A stretch of DNA of 8,420 nt from Bacteroidota bacterium (GCA_030624545.1 JAUXJX010000060.1:1-8420); one strand, 5' to 3'. Shown: positions 1 to 7,070, counted from the first letter of the stretch. Numbers and translations: made by a program. Notes: generated by a model not told the origin, from the sequence alone.

Positions 1-695
1 AGCTGACTTATGAGTTGGTCACTGCCCTTTGCGCGGCGATTGGTTGGCGCGTGGCCGATCCGGACAGAATGTTGAGCCCTGGGCGGAACGATATCGAATG
101 GCTCCATATCGAATGGGAAAAATACATGATGAATGTTTGGATGAAAATATTTATGGTCATATTCGACCGTCACATTTAGATGGGCCAATTCGTCAATTTC
201 TGGAATGACACCGCGGACCCGCAGGTCGCTTCCGGTGTAGCAGCAAATGATTTTTTTGCCCAGACGATCAAGTTCCTTTATGGTCCTGCCGTCTCTGTAG
301 AATTCCAGGCCGCCGTCCAACTGAACGATATCCATGTTCCAAATGTCTATTTCAGATAAGACGTCACGAATTTTTGGAGCCCAGACCTTCTCTCTAAACT
401 GAAATAATGTTGATTCCACGAATCCCCGGGGCATCCATTTTCTTGGAATTTCTGCCGGAATATGGTGAACATTTTCTACAATGGATCGGGACGGATCGGA
501 GACGGCTTTCCTGAGAAGCTTGATCCCGGGCGTCCGCAAAAAGGGCAGGTTCAGACATAAGTCTTCTTCATAACCAAAGCGGCTTTTCCCGAGCGTAATC
601 AATCGACTGTCATAACCCAGCCTGCGTTCAGCCTTTACAAATGCATACGGGACCCCCGCGGTATTAAGTGGCGCAATATGCAGGATTCTTTTCAT
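1..695 (-). CDS. Glycosyltransferase, GT-B type (N-terminal part, cut by left edge)
   Basis: The frame is open from an ATG at 695 to the left edge (231 codons, C-terminus missing). It begins MKRILHIAPLNTAGVPYAFV, the Rossmann-like first strand and glycine loop typical of GT-B glycosyltransferases. Residues 152-162 (CYTGSDLRVRG) and the stretch around 190-196 (HVFFPFD) resemble the acceptor-side domain of family 1/4-like enzymes. Residues 211-225 (VRIGHAPTNRRAKGS) match the start of the sugar-nucleotide-binding half, which should lie outside the window. The likely role is transfer of a sugar to a surface polysaccharide or lipid-linked glycan in the cytoplasm; donor and acceptor cannot be told. 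No clear ribosome-binding site precedes the ATG. An upstream in-frame stop supports this start. The ATG overlaps, as ATGA, the stop of a doubtful small frame (692-835). The acyltransferase gene lies 185 nt upstream, consistent with a polysaccharide cluster. Family-level call is firm, specificity unknown. Confidence 0.83.
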   Translation of the reverse strand, partial: MKRILHIAPLNTAGVPYAFVKAERRLGYDSRLITLGKSRFGYEEDLCLNLPFLRTPGIKLLRKAVSDPSRSIVENVHHIPAEIPRKWMPRGFVESTLFQFREKVWAPKIRDVLSEIDIWNMDIVQLDGGLEFYRDGRTIKELDRLGKKIICCYTGSDLRVRGVIPEIDELAHLNVTVEYDHKYFHPNIHHVFFPFDMEPFDIVPPRAQHSVRIGHAPTNRRAKGSDQLISQ

Positions 696-880
696 AAATG
701 AATGGATTGATTTGCGGCTCGATCAATCGATCGGGGATCAACCCGAACAAAGGCACATTCCAGGAAAGACGCGCTCGTTACATATTCATAAACGACACTT
801 ACCTTGTCTCTGTATTCTCCACACCGTGATTGCACAGCCGGGATGAAGCTCAACCATCAGTCAATTCACGTGGGCTCCGG

Positions 881-1846
881 CTACAGAACCTTCCTGAAGC
901 TATCGCGGAAAATGCCCTTCGAGCCAAAATTCTCCTTAAATCTAGCCAGCCCCCAGTTGGGCTGCATATCGACGGTAAAAATCCCAAAATCGAGATATCG
1001 AAATTGCTGCTCTATGGACACGCGTATAATTTCAAAAAAGAGGAGATTAACTGCTCGGTATTTCTGATATGCCTCGTCGTGGCTCACGTAAAAAGCCAGC
1101 GTAACCAGTTTGTTGCAATTGAACATGACCACGCCGGCAATCAACTTCTCATCCAAATATGCGCCATACAAACGGATCGACTGAGGAAAAAGCTCACAAA
1201 GATGGTTGAGTTCCTCCAGGCTATGTGCAGGTTGGACATTATGTCTTAATTTCAGGTTTCTTTTTAGAATTTCATAAAATCCGGCTGTGTCACTCGATTG
1301 TCTTACCTGCACGCCCAATTTTTGCGCCCGGCGCACAGCTCGACCGGCTTCGTCCTTGAAGTTTGACAATACGGCATCGGCCGCAAAATCAAGCGTAACA
1401 AAGCTGGAAACTTCACGTTTGCGATACGTAAATCCATTCTTCATCAGGGCAAAATCGATGTAATGATTGATCTTTTCGGAATAAAATATGGGAGACGCCG
1501 TCAGGTCTATTGCCTCGATGCCGGCGAAGCTGCAATAATCTAACAGGGAGTTAACCAGCTGGAAAGCCGCCCGGAGATTTATTGTTTTAGGAACTACCAG
1601 GCCGCCAAACGAGGCGCCAGGATGAGATATCAGCGAACGGCCGTCTTCGGTTCTCTTCTCCGCGCCCGGCATCACAGCCAAAATTTTTTCATTTCCCAGG
1701 AAAAGCAAGGAGTGATCCTTAAAGCGATGAGCCGGATGATACTGAAGGAATCTCCTTGTGTGAAACAGGGTTCCGTTATTGGAGCCCCACACGAATTGTT
1801 CCCAGCGCTCCCGCCATTCTGCAGAATAGGGAATGATTTTGAGCAT
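881..1846 (-). CDS. FemAB-like GNAT-fold acyltransferase
   Basis: The 321-residue protein looks like the FemAB-related GNAT proteins often found in exopolysaccharide and lipid-modification clusters (Acetyltransf_6 type, by recollection). Visible signatures: an N-terminal aromatic-rich pattern (W11, W15, W20, then NGTLFHTRRFLQYH at 24-37), HPGASFGGLVV at 75-85, RAVRRAQKLGVQV at 169-181 in the inter-domain region, and LYGAYLDEKLIAGVVMF at 226-242 as the acyl-CoA-binding core strands. The C-terminus (LDFGIFTVD at 285-293, ARFKENFGSK at 301-310) has the family's typical FK-x-x-FG ending. It has no signal peptide or membrane segment, so it is probably cytoplasmic. It may acylate, or add an amino acid to, a glycan or peptide precursor; the substrate is unknown. 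The ATG at 1846 has only a weak ribosome-binding site and lies 35 nt after the argF stop, so read-through transcription from argF is plausible. The stop is TAG. Cell-surface glycan modification is inferred from the adjoining glycosyltransferase. Confidence 0.8.
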   Translation of the reverse strand: MLKIIPYSAEWRERWEQFVWGSNNGTLFHTRRFLQYHPAHRFKDHSLLFLGNEKILAVMPGAEKRTEDGRSLISHPGASFGGLVVPKTINLRAAFQLVNSLLDYCSFAGIEAIDLTASPIFYSEKINHYIDFALMKNGFTYRKREVSSFVTLDFAADAVLSNFKDEAGRAVRRAQKLGVQVRQSSDTAGFYEILKRNLKLRHNVQPAHSLEELNHLCELFPQSIRLYGAYLDEKLIAGVVMFNCNKLVTLAFYVSHDEAYQKYRAVNLLFFEIIRVSIEQQFRYLDFGIFTVDMQPNWGLARFKENFGSKGIFRDSFRKVL

Positions 1847-1881
1847 AGGCTCGGGATGATGGTTGATAGCCGATGTCCCGG

Positions 1882-2793
1882 CTAGGTCATCAGCTTCACC
1901 AAGATTGCTTTTTGGACGTGTAGACGGTTTTCAGCTTGATCAAAAACTACCGAACCGGGACCATCCATGACGCTATCGGTAATCTCGTCACCTCTATGTG
2001 CAGGCAAACAGTGCATAACGATGCAGCCTTCTTCCGCATGGGATAAGAGCGAATCATCAATCTGAAAAAGCCTGAAATCAAGCTTGCGCTGTTCTGCTTC
2101 TTTTTCCTGGCCCATGCTCGCCCAAACATCCGTGTAAATTACCTGTGCGTTATTGGCGGCCATCTTAGGATTCCGGCAGATCTGAATCTTGCTGATGCCG
2201 GCTCTTTTGGCCCGGGACAAGGTCTCTTTGTCAGGATCGTATCCCTCCGGAATGCCAAGATTTAGGTTGATCGGTATTATTGAAGCAAGGTTCAGCCAGG
2301 AGTTGCAGACATTATTGCCATCACCGATGAAGGCAATGGTCAAGTTTTCAATCTTTCCTTTGTGCTCAAGAATGGTGAATACATCGGCCATAACCTGGCA
2401 AGGATGGATCAGATCAGTCAGTCCGTTAATTACGGGGATCGAGGCGTATTCTGCGAGTTCGAGTATGTCTTCATGACCGAACAAGCGTGCCATGATCACA
2501 TCGTTATAGCGTGACATAACCCTTGCAATATCACTCACGCCCTCCCGCTTCCCGATCTGTACATCTTTGGGGCCGAGATAAAGCGCATGGCCGCCCAATT
2601 GGTACATGCCGGTTTCGAAGGAAATTCTGGTGCGTGCAGATGGCTTCTGAAAAATCATAGCCATGGTTTTGCCCTTCAGCGGCTGGTGCACCTCACCATA
2701 TTTTTGCCTGCTCTTCAAATTTCTGGATAGTTCGAATATTTCGTAGGCCTCGGCAGCAGTCAGGTCGGTTATCGCCAGAAAGTCCTTACGCAC
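1882..2793 (-). CDS. argF: Ornithine carbamoyltransferase
   Basis: The enzyme makes citrulline and phosphate from ornithine and carbamoyl phosphate in the cytoplasm, the sixth step of arginine synthesis. The 303 residues match the usual length. Carbamoyl-phosphate-binding SARTR is at 52-56 and HPCQ at 130-133. The ornithine loop DVWASMG is at 222-228, and the catalytic cysteine motif HCLPAHRG is at 261-268. All diagnostic residues are intact, and the SMG loop separates it from aspartate carbamoyltransferase. The start is GTG, chosen because AAGGAGG (2799-2805) lies 5 nt upstream and the protein begins at the family's expected place (MRKDFLAITDL). The stop is TAG. It is preceded by a 389-bp repeat-rich gap rather than by argB/argD, and followed 35 nt on by an acyltransferase rather than argG, so it appears detached from the usual arginine cluster. 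A possible promoter lies near 2897-2902. No arginine-repressor box was recognised. Confidence 0.97.
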   Translation of the reverse strand: MRKDFLAITDLTAAEAYEIFELSRNLKSRQKYGEVHQPLKGKTMAMIFQKPSARTRISFETGMYQLGGHALYLGPKDVQIGKREGVSDIARVMSRYNDVIMARLFGHEDILELAEYASIPVINGLTDLIHPCQVMADVFTILEHKGKIENLTIAFIGDGNNVCNSWLNLASIIPINLNLGIPEGYDPDKETLSRAKRAGISKIQICRNPKMAANNAQVIYTDVWASMGQEKEAEQRKLDFRLFQIDDSLLSHAEEGCIVMHCLPAHRGDEITDSVMDGPGSVVFDQAENRLHVQKAILVKLMT

Positions 2794-2798
2794 AAAAG

Positions 2799-2805
2799 CC
2801 TCCTT
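2799..2805 (-). promoter_or_regulatory. Ribosome-binding site fixing the GTG start of argF
   Basis: AAGGAGG on the minus strand ends 5 nt before the GTG at 2793. It is close to the ideal anti-16S match and decides the GTG start of argF. Confidence 0.85.
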
Positions 2806-2896
2806 CTCGCGGGGTAAGAATGTTCGCTTAGCATCTATTTCTTGAGATCATCTGGAAAATAATTACAGGTTTTTAATCTTGTGGGTTAAAAAGTGC

Positions 2897-2902
2897 ATTA
2901 TA
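2897..2902 (-). promoter_or_regulatory. Candidate sigma-70 -10 element for argF
   Basis: A perfect TATAAT lies on the minus strand about 104 nt before the argF start. No good -35 is present: the best nearby hexamer, TTGTGG (2922-2927), shares three of six bases with TTGACA and the 19-bp spacer is long. A transcript starting near 2890 would carry a leader of roughly 100 nt. The site could be chance in an AT-rich spacer, but argF needs a promoter somewhere here if the hairpin cluster or distance separates it from the hslU transcript. Confidence 0.35.
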
Positions 2903-2909
2903 TGTAAAC

Positions 2910-2923
2910 GGGGCTAAAGCCCC
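2910..2923. repeat. GC-rich hairpin 1 (GGGGCTAAAGCCCC)
   Basis: A perfect palindrome with a GGGGC/GCCCC stem and a TAAA loop. Its arms recur in hairpin 2: GGGGCT is found again at 2967-2972, so the AGCCCC arm (2918-2923) could pair there instead. Short GGGGC-type palindromes in pairs like this resemble REP-type dispersed repeats; that classification is inference, since only one copy lies in the window. Confidence 0.6.
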
Positions 2924-2950
2924 ACAAAATGGGAGTTGTTGCAATCCAAT

Positions 2951-2970
2951 CCCCGCCATAAATGACGGGG
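2951..2970. repeat. GC-rich hairpin 2 (CCCCG...CGGGG)
   Basis: An imperfect palindrome: CCCCG pairs with CGGGG, then one C-A mismatch, then CAT pairs with ATG around an AA loop. The single mismatch suggests an older perfect CCCCGCCAT/ATGGCGGGG copy that has decayed. It lies 27 nt from hairpin 1 and forms a REP-like pair with it. Confidence 0.6.
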
Positions 2971-2999
2971 CTATGCTTTTATTCTTAGATACTTAATAG

Positions 3000-3020
3000 C
3001 CACGTCCTTTTAAGGCGTGG
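3000..3020. repeat. Hairpin 3 (CCACG...CGTGG)
   Basis: CCACG at 3000-3004 pairs with CGTGG at 3016-3020, extended inwards by a T-G wobble and a C-G pair around an AT-rich loop. It is the third hairpin of the cluster, of a different sequence from hairpins 1 and 2. Confidence 0.5.
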
Positions 3021-3034
3021 ACTCCATGGATCCT

Positions 3035-3049
3035 GACTCCCGAGGGGTC
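3035..3049. repeat. Hairpin 4 (GACTCC-CGA-GGGGTC)
   Basis: A six-pair stem with one T-G wobble around a CGA loop. GACTCC also occurs as a direct repeat at 3020-3025. On the transcribed minus strand it is not followed by a T-run, so it does not read as an intrinsic terminator of hslU. Confidence 0.4.
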
Positions 3050-3182
3050 TTAACCCTTCTTGTTCTTTGCCAACAACCATTCAAATCCGATCATTGATAA
3101 GGCTTGTATGTTCACTAATTTCAATCTATTAGCACGTGTTATGACGATTGTTGTGTTACTAATCCTTAGATAAAGCTGTTTC

Positions 3183-4562
3183 TCACAATATATATCGGCT
3201 GAGATCCTGATCTTTTACAATGTCCTCTAAGGTGGTCTGGACAACCTCGGCAGTAACTTCGACCTTTTCCTCCCGTTCATCCGGAACCTTGAATAAGACA
3301 TCTTCAAGTAGCGTGGTCATAATCGTGTGAAGCCGTCTCGCGCCGATGTTCTCGGTCCTATCATTCACCTCGGTAGAATACCTGGCAATTTCCTTAATAC
3401 CCGAAGGCTTAAAGGCCAACTTGACACCCTCCGTCTTGAGCAGTGCTGCATATTGCTTGGTGAGTGCATTCTCCGGTTCGGTGAGGATTCGCTCAAAATC
3501 TTCATTGGTCAAGCTCTGCAACTCGACCCGAATCGGAAATCGTCCCTGCAGCTCCGGAATCAGGTCCGAAGGTTTTGAATGATGGAAAGCACCTGAAGCA
3601 ATAAACAGGACATGATCCGTCTTAACCATGCCATACTTGGTGACAACATTTGTGCCTTCAACCACAGGAAGAAGATCGCGCTGCACACCTTCTCTCGACA
3701 CATCCGGCCCTACTTTGGAATGCTCGCCGGCAATTTTATCTATTTCATCCAGGAAAACGATGCCGGAGTTTTCCGCGCGGTCAATCGCCTCGCGTACCAC
3801 TTCATCGATGTCGATCAGTTTCTGCGCCTCTTCTTGCTCAAGAAGCCTACGCGCCTCTTCGACGGACATTCTGCGTTTCTTATATTTCTTGGGCATCATC
3901 CCACCGAATATCTCCTGGAGATTCATGCCCATGTCTTCCACGCCCATGGGAGAAATCACCTGCATCATCGGGAAGGAATCTTTTGGCACATCAATCTCAA
4001 CCTGCCGGGCTTCGAACTTCCCTTTCCGCAATAGACCCCTGATCTTTTCACGGGTCTCCTTATAGGTATCTTCTTCCTGTTTAGACGGTCCCAGGTCCGG
4101 TTCAGTCTTTGCCAACTCTTCACTTGGGTTTGAGCTTCGACTTTTCCTTGCCGGAAGAAGCAAATCCAGAAGCCTTTCCTCAGCCATTTCCTGGGCTTTT
4201 TCCTGCACGGCTTGTGTTTTCTCATTCTTGACAATATTCACTGAGATGTCTACAAGATCTCGAATAATGGAATCCACGTCCCGGCCAACATAACCGACTT
4301 CGGTAAACTTGGAGGCCTCAACTTTGACAAATGGTGCATTTGTTAATCTCGCCAGACGCCGGGCAATTTCCGTTTTGCCAACCCCGGTAGGTCCGATCAT
4401 GATGATATTATTGGGCATGATTTCTTCACGCAGCTCTTCCGGGACCTGCAGCCTGCGCCATCGATTTCGCAGTGCTATGGCGACTGATTTTTTTGCTTTA
4501 TGCTGCCCGATGATATACTTGTCCAATTCAACCACAATTTGTCTGGGGGTCAGTTCCTGCAT
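3183..4562 (-). CDS. hslU: HslU, AAA+ ATPase (unfoldase) of the HslUV protease
   Basis: HslU hexamers unfold substrates using ATP and feed them into the HslV chamber in the cytoplasm. The 459 residues compare with about 443 in E. coli. Walker A GPTGVGKT is at 57-64, the pore loop GYVG at 90-93 and Walker B with DEID at 268-275. The arginine-finger region GRFPIRVEL is at 340-348 and sensor-2 GARR at 407-410. The intermediate (I) domain spans roughly 105-245, with a charged variable stretch at 140-170 that accounts for the extra length. The C-terminus LSRYIL matches the conserved tail that docks into pockets on HslV. The ATG at 4562 is preceded by AAAGGAT (4568-4574), which overlaps the hslV stop, so translation is probably coupled to hslV. 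The stop is TGA. The next gene, argF, is 389 bp away, which marks the end of the tight operon. Confidence 0.98.
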   Translation of the reverse strand: MQELTPRQIVVELDKYIIGQHKAKKSVAIALRNRWRRLQVPEELREEIMPNNIIMIGPTGVGKTEIARRLARLTNAPFVKVEASKFTEVGYVGRDVDSIIRDLVDISVNIVKNEKTQAVQEKAQEMAEERLLDLLLPARKSRSSNPSEELAKTEPDLGPSKQEEDTYKETREKIRGLLRKGKFEARQVEIDVPKDSFPMMQVISPMGVEDMGMNLQEIFGGMMPKKYKKRRMSVEEARRLLEQEEAQKLIDIDEVVREAIDRAENSGIVFLDEIDKIAGEHSKVGPDVSREGVQRDLLPVVEGTNVVTKYGMVKTDHVLFIASGAFHHSKPSDLIPELQGRFPIRVELQSLTNEDFERILTEPENALTKQYAALLKTEGVKLAFKPSGIKEIARYSTEVNDRTENIGARRLHTIMTTLLEDVLFKVPDEREEKVEVTAEVVQTTLEDIVKDQDLSRYIL

Positions 4563-4572
4563 GAAAGATCCT

Positions 4573-5121
4573 TTAGCTCAGCGATTCTATCGTCAGATTG
4601 TCGTTAGTATAAATGCAGATACTCGCAGTAATCTTGAGGGCCTTTTCCACGATTTCCTTTGCGCTCAGATTGGTACTCTCAATTAATGCACGAGCCGCTG
4701 CCAGGGCATAGGCCCCCCCTGAGCCGATGGCAAGGATATTGTCGTCAGGTTCGATTACATCTCCCGTTCCGGAAATAATCAACGCGTGCTCTTTATTGAG
4801 GATGGCTAGCAGGGCCTCCAACCTGCGTAGGTACTTGTCCGTCCGCCATTCTTTGGCAAGCTCCACCGCTGCGCGATCCAGATTCCCGCTAAACCGTTCC
4901 AAATTGGCCTCAAACTTCTCGAAAAGCGTAAACGCGTCAGCAGCAGCTCCGGCAAACCCTGCCAGGACGGTATCGTTATGCACCCTGCGTATTTTGCGTG
5001 CACTGCTTTTCATGATCGTTTGATTTAGAGTTACCTGGCCATCTCCGCCAATAGCTACCTGTCCATCCTTGCGGATTCCAAGAATCGTCGTGGAACGGAT
5101 TTTTTGCACACTGTTTGGCAT
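4573..5121 (-). CDS. hslV: HslV, threonine peptidase of the HslUV protease
   Basis: HslV is the proteasome-like double-ring peptidase, working with HslU in the cytoplasm on misfolded and regulatory proteins. The 182 residues contain the processed N-terminus [10 protein letters not shown]. The catalytic threonine is Thr11 in the reading frame (position 1 of the mature protein). The paired lysine in MKSSARK is Lys43, equal to mature Lys33. GDGQVTL (27-32 region), [30 protein letters not shown] and IGSGGAYA are all family signatures. The ATG at 5121 implies a 10-residue propeptide, longer than the single Met of the E. coli enzyme; a GTG at codon 5 is an alternative start. The ATG lies 1 nt after the hflC stop with only a weak ribosome-binding site (GGCAGGT), so coupling to hflC is likely. 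hslU follows 10 nt downstream. Confidence 0.98.
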   Translation of the reverse strand: MPNSVQKIRSTTILGIRKDGQVAIGGDGQVTLNQTIMKSSARKIRRVHNDTVLAGFAGAAADAFTLFEKFEANLERFSGNLDRAAVELAKEWRTDKYLRRLEALLAILNKEHALIISGTGDVIEPDDNILAIGSGGAYALAAARALIESTNLSAKEIVEKALKITASICIYTNDNLTIESLS

Positions 5122-5122
5122 T

Positions 5123-6067
5123 TTACCTGCCCCGCATGCTTTTCAAATACTTGAGATAGTCGCTGTCGGTGTTCAAAATCAGCGTCGAATTCTGAATCAT
5201 TGTACTCTTGTAGGTTTCGAGAGTCTGTATGAATGAGTAGAAATCGGGGTCCCGGTTATATGCATTTGCATAAATCCTTGTAGCCTCCGCATCGCCATCA
5301 CCCTTTACCTCCTGCGCCGTGCGATAAGCTTGCGAGGTAATAATTTGGAATTCCTTCTCCCTTTCACCGTCGATCTCTGCCTTTCTGCCTTCGCCTTCCG
5401 AGCGATATTTTTCGGCGATTCGCTTGCGCTCCGAGATCATGCGTTCATAGACCTTTCGCCTGACGTCTTCTCTGTAATTTATCCTCTTGATCCGCACGTC
5501 CAGAAGTTCGACGCCGAATTGGGCCATATTCTCTTGAGCCTTCTCCAAAATGAGGTCTGTGATTTGATCCCGGCCCTTTTCAATCGCCAACCCGGCGCCT
5601 TCAATTCCAAGACCCTCTTGTTCCTCTATGGTGGTTTCCATTTCTCGATTGGAATTTCTCACGGCTTCGATCAGAAGATTTTCGGAGATGAAGTTGCGTG
5701 TGGCGCTGTCAATGATGTCATCCAGACGGCTCTGGGCGTTTCTCTCATTGTTGACAGACTGATAGAATTTGAGCGGATCAATAATTCGCCAGCGGCCGAA
5801 GGTGTCTACCCAAATATATCGCTTGTCCGAAGTCGGAACCTCATTCGCATCGCCATCCCACTCCAGCACACGTTTTTCGAAAGTCTTCACATCTTGTATG
5901 AAAGGGATCTTGAAATACAATCCCGCTTTTTGAATAGGTTCTCCAACAGGTTTGCCAAACTGAAGAATGATGACCTGCTCGGTTTCATCTACAGTAAAAG
6001 TGGCGGCTACTAAAAGAATCAATAGCAGAAAAGCAACGACTATTCCTACAATTCTTGAGCGTCTCAT
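5123..6067 (-). CDS. hflC: HflC, SPFH-family modulator of the FtsH protease
   Basis: HflC partners HflK in a large membrane cage that surrounds the FtsH protease and limits its access to membrane substrates. The 314 residues start with a single membrane anchor (about 6-24, [19 protein letters not shown]). The SPFH/band-7 domain follows from about 25 to 195, beginning [16 protein letters not shown] charged alpha-helical coiled coil spans about 200-265 ([20 protein letters not shown] region). The typical C-terminus is [14 protein letters not shown] at 273-286 and [10 protein letters not shown] at 299-308. The bulk of the protein lies on the outer face of the cytoplasmic membrane. Its ATG overlaps the hflK TGA as ATGA, and a near-ideal ribosome-binding site AAGGAGGTG (6073-6081) lies 5 nt upstream. 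Expression therefore need not depend fully on translation of the interrupted hflK. hslV begins 1 nt after its stop. Confidence 0.97.
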   Translation of the reverse strand: MRRSRIVGIVVAFLLLILLVAATFTVDETEQVIILQFGKPVGEPIQKAGLYFKIPFIQDVKTFEKRVLEWDGDANEVPTSDKRYIWVDTFGRWRIIDPLKFYQSVNNERNAQSRLDDIIDSATRNFISENLLIEAVRNSNREMETTIEEQEGLGIEGAGLAIEKGRDQITDLILEKAQENMAQFGVELLDVRIKRINYREDVRRKVYERMISERKRIAEKYRSEGEGRKAEIDGEREKEFQIITSQAYRTAQEVKGDGDAEATRIYANAYNRDPDFYSFIQTLETYKSTMIQNSTLILNTDSDYLKYLKSMRGR

Positions 6068-7050
6068 TGTCCCACCTCCTTCTTTTGCAATTGAAGAAGA
6101 GGAATTAGACCGGTCAGCTCTTCATCAACAACGTAGATATTCTCTAATTTGGGCAGTATCTCTTGCATGGTTTCAAGATAGAGCCTGCGACGTGTCACGT
6201 CTCTGGCTTTGTTGTACTCGGCCCAGACGGCCAGGAACTTTTTGGCATCCCCTTGCGCCCTGTTGGTTCGATTGGTCGCATAGCCTTCAGCCTGCCGAAT
6301 GGTTTGTTCGGCCTGGCCCCTGGCCTGGGGAATAACTTTATTGTAAGCTTCCAATGCTTCGTTAATGATTCGCTCTTTTTCCTGCCTGGCCTCATTAACC
6401 TCGTTGAAAGCCTGCTGTACCGGCGCAGGCGGATTTACGTCCTGCAACTTAATTGTTCTAACCTCGACACCGGTCTCGATTTCATCCAGGAGTCCCTGAG
6501 TTAGCAATTGAGCCTGTGCCTCGATATCCTGACGACTCAGCACAATGACTTCGTCTACGCTATTGTCTCCAACGACCTGCCGCATTATGGACTCGGAAAC
6601 ATCTCGAAGCGTCTCCCGAACATTGCGAACGTTAAACAAGTAGGCCGCTGGATCCTTAATGCGATATTGCACAATCCATTCCACGTCGGCAGAATTCAAG
6701 TCGCCGGTAAGCATCAGGGATTCTTCGGGATAATCCCGGCCCGAATACTGGGTTCTTACGCCATCCTCAATGGTTCTGTATCCGAATTCTTCTTTCTTTA
6801 CTTCCAGAATCTTGACTTTCTTTACTGTTTCAACGTTAAACGGGAACTTGAGATGAAGCCCCGGTTCGGCTGTTCGGGTGTATTTGCCAAATCGCTGAAT
6901 TACCCCGACTTCGTCTGCCGCCACCTTATAAAAAGCCTAAATAATAAGCCAAAGCGCCAGGATACCCACGACGCCTGCAACAATCCAGGACTTTGGGAAT
7001 TCCGGCACCTCGATTTCGGCATCCCCCACAACAATTCTCCTTTTTTTCAT
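6064..7050 (-). CDS. hflK: HflK, SPFH-family modulator of FtsH, interrupted by an in-frame TAG
   Basis: HflK is the HflC partner in the FtsH-modulating membrane cage. The natural start is the ATG at 7050, 20 nt after rpoN, with AAAGGAGTG (7058-7066) 7 nt upstream. It opens MKKRRIVVGDAEIEVPEF and the membrane segment WIVAGVVGILALWLII (22-37). Codon 38 is TAG (6937-6939). The frame then continues without change as AFYKVAADEVGVIQRFGKY, the expected junction of anchor and SPFH domain. It runs on through FNVRNVRETLRDVSESIMR and the helical QARGQAEQTIRQAEGYATN region to the TGA at 6064. With codon 38 included the protein would be about 328 residues, normal for short HflK forms. As written, translation from ATG gives 37 residues; a restart at GTG 6924 would give a 286-residue protein without its anchor. 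One base change (for example from TCG, TTG or TGG) would explain the stop. The rest is intact, so this is a very recent mutation, a sequence error, or read-through. Confidence 0.88.
6937..6939 (-). other. In-frame TAG codon within hflK
   Basis: Codon 38 of hflK reads TAG, at the outer end of the only membrane segment. The protein-like frame is continuous on both sides, so a frameshift is not needed to explain it. Confidence 0.9.
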
Positions 7051-7057
7051 AACAATT

Positions 7058-7066
7058 CACTCCTTT
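7058..7066 (-). promoter_or_regulatory. Ribosome-binding site fixing the ATG start of hflK
   Basis: AAAGGAGTG on the minus strand lies 7 nt before the ATG at 7050, between the rpoN stop and hflK. It supports the upstream start and hence makes the TAG at 6937-6939 an interruption inside hflK rather than noise ahead of it. No comparable site with proper spacing precedes the GTG at 6924. Confidence 0.85.
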
Positions 7067-7070
7067 CTGG

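Larger units (their letters stand above)
2794..3182. other. Intergenic region, hslU to argF, rich in small hairpins
   Basis: This 389-bp gap is by far the longest in the window. It holds four short inverted repeats between 2910 and 3049, a possible argF promoter and the argF ribosome-binding site. No full-length gene is visible on either strand. One short minus-strand frame (3050-3115, with an open stretch reaching back into the hslU end) is too small to call. No convincing intrinsic terminator for hslU is seen: none of the hairpins is followed by a T-run on the minus strand. Confidence 0.7.

Noticed and set aside
720..741. Repeated GATCAA/CGATCG motifs upstream of the glycosyltransferase
   Set aside because: Very short low-complexity palindromes of GATC type; no spacing or context to support an operator.
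836..882. Inverted repeat AGCCGG / CCGGCT spanning the end of the acyltransferase gene
   Set aside because: The arms are 6 bp with a 35-nt loop and no T-run follows, so it is not a credible terminator.
2945..2968. Sigma-54-like TGGC...TTGC pattern on the minus strand
   Set aside because: The spacing between the two elements is 10 nt rather than the required 7, so it does not fit a -24/-12 promoter.
3035..3060. Hairpin 4 as an intrinsic terminator
   Set aside because: It is only followed by T-rich sequence on the plus strand, where no gene is transcribed towards it; on the minus strand the following bases are mixed.
3612..4065. Long plus-strand open frames opposite hslU, hflC and hflK
   Set aside because: They are antisense shadows of strongly conserved genes with no ribosome-binding site or recognisable protein family.
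6937..6939. Pyrrolysine as the sure explanation of the hflK TAG
   Set aside because: TAG ends two other genes here at the normal family C-terminus, no pyl genes are in view, and a single substitution or sequencing error is simpler; kept only as one option.
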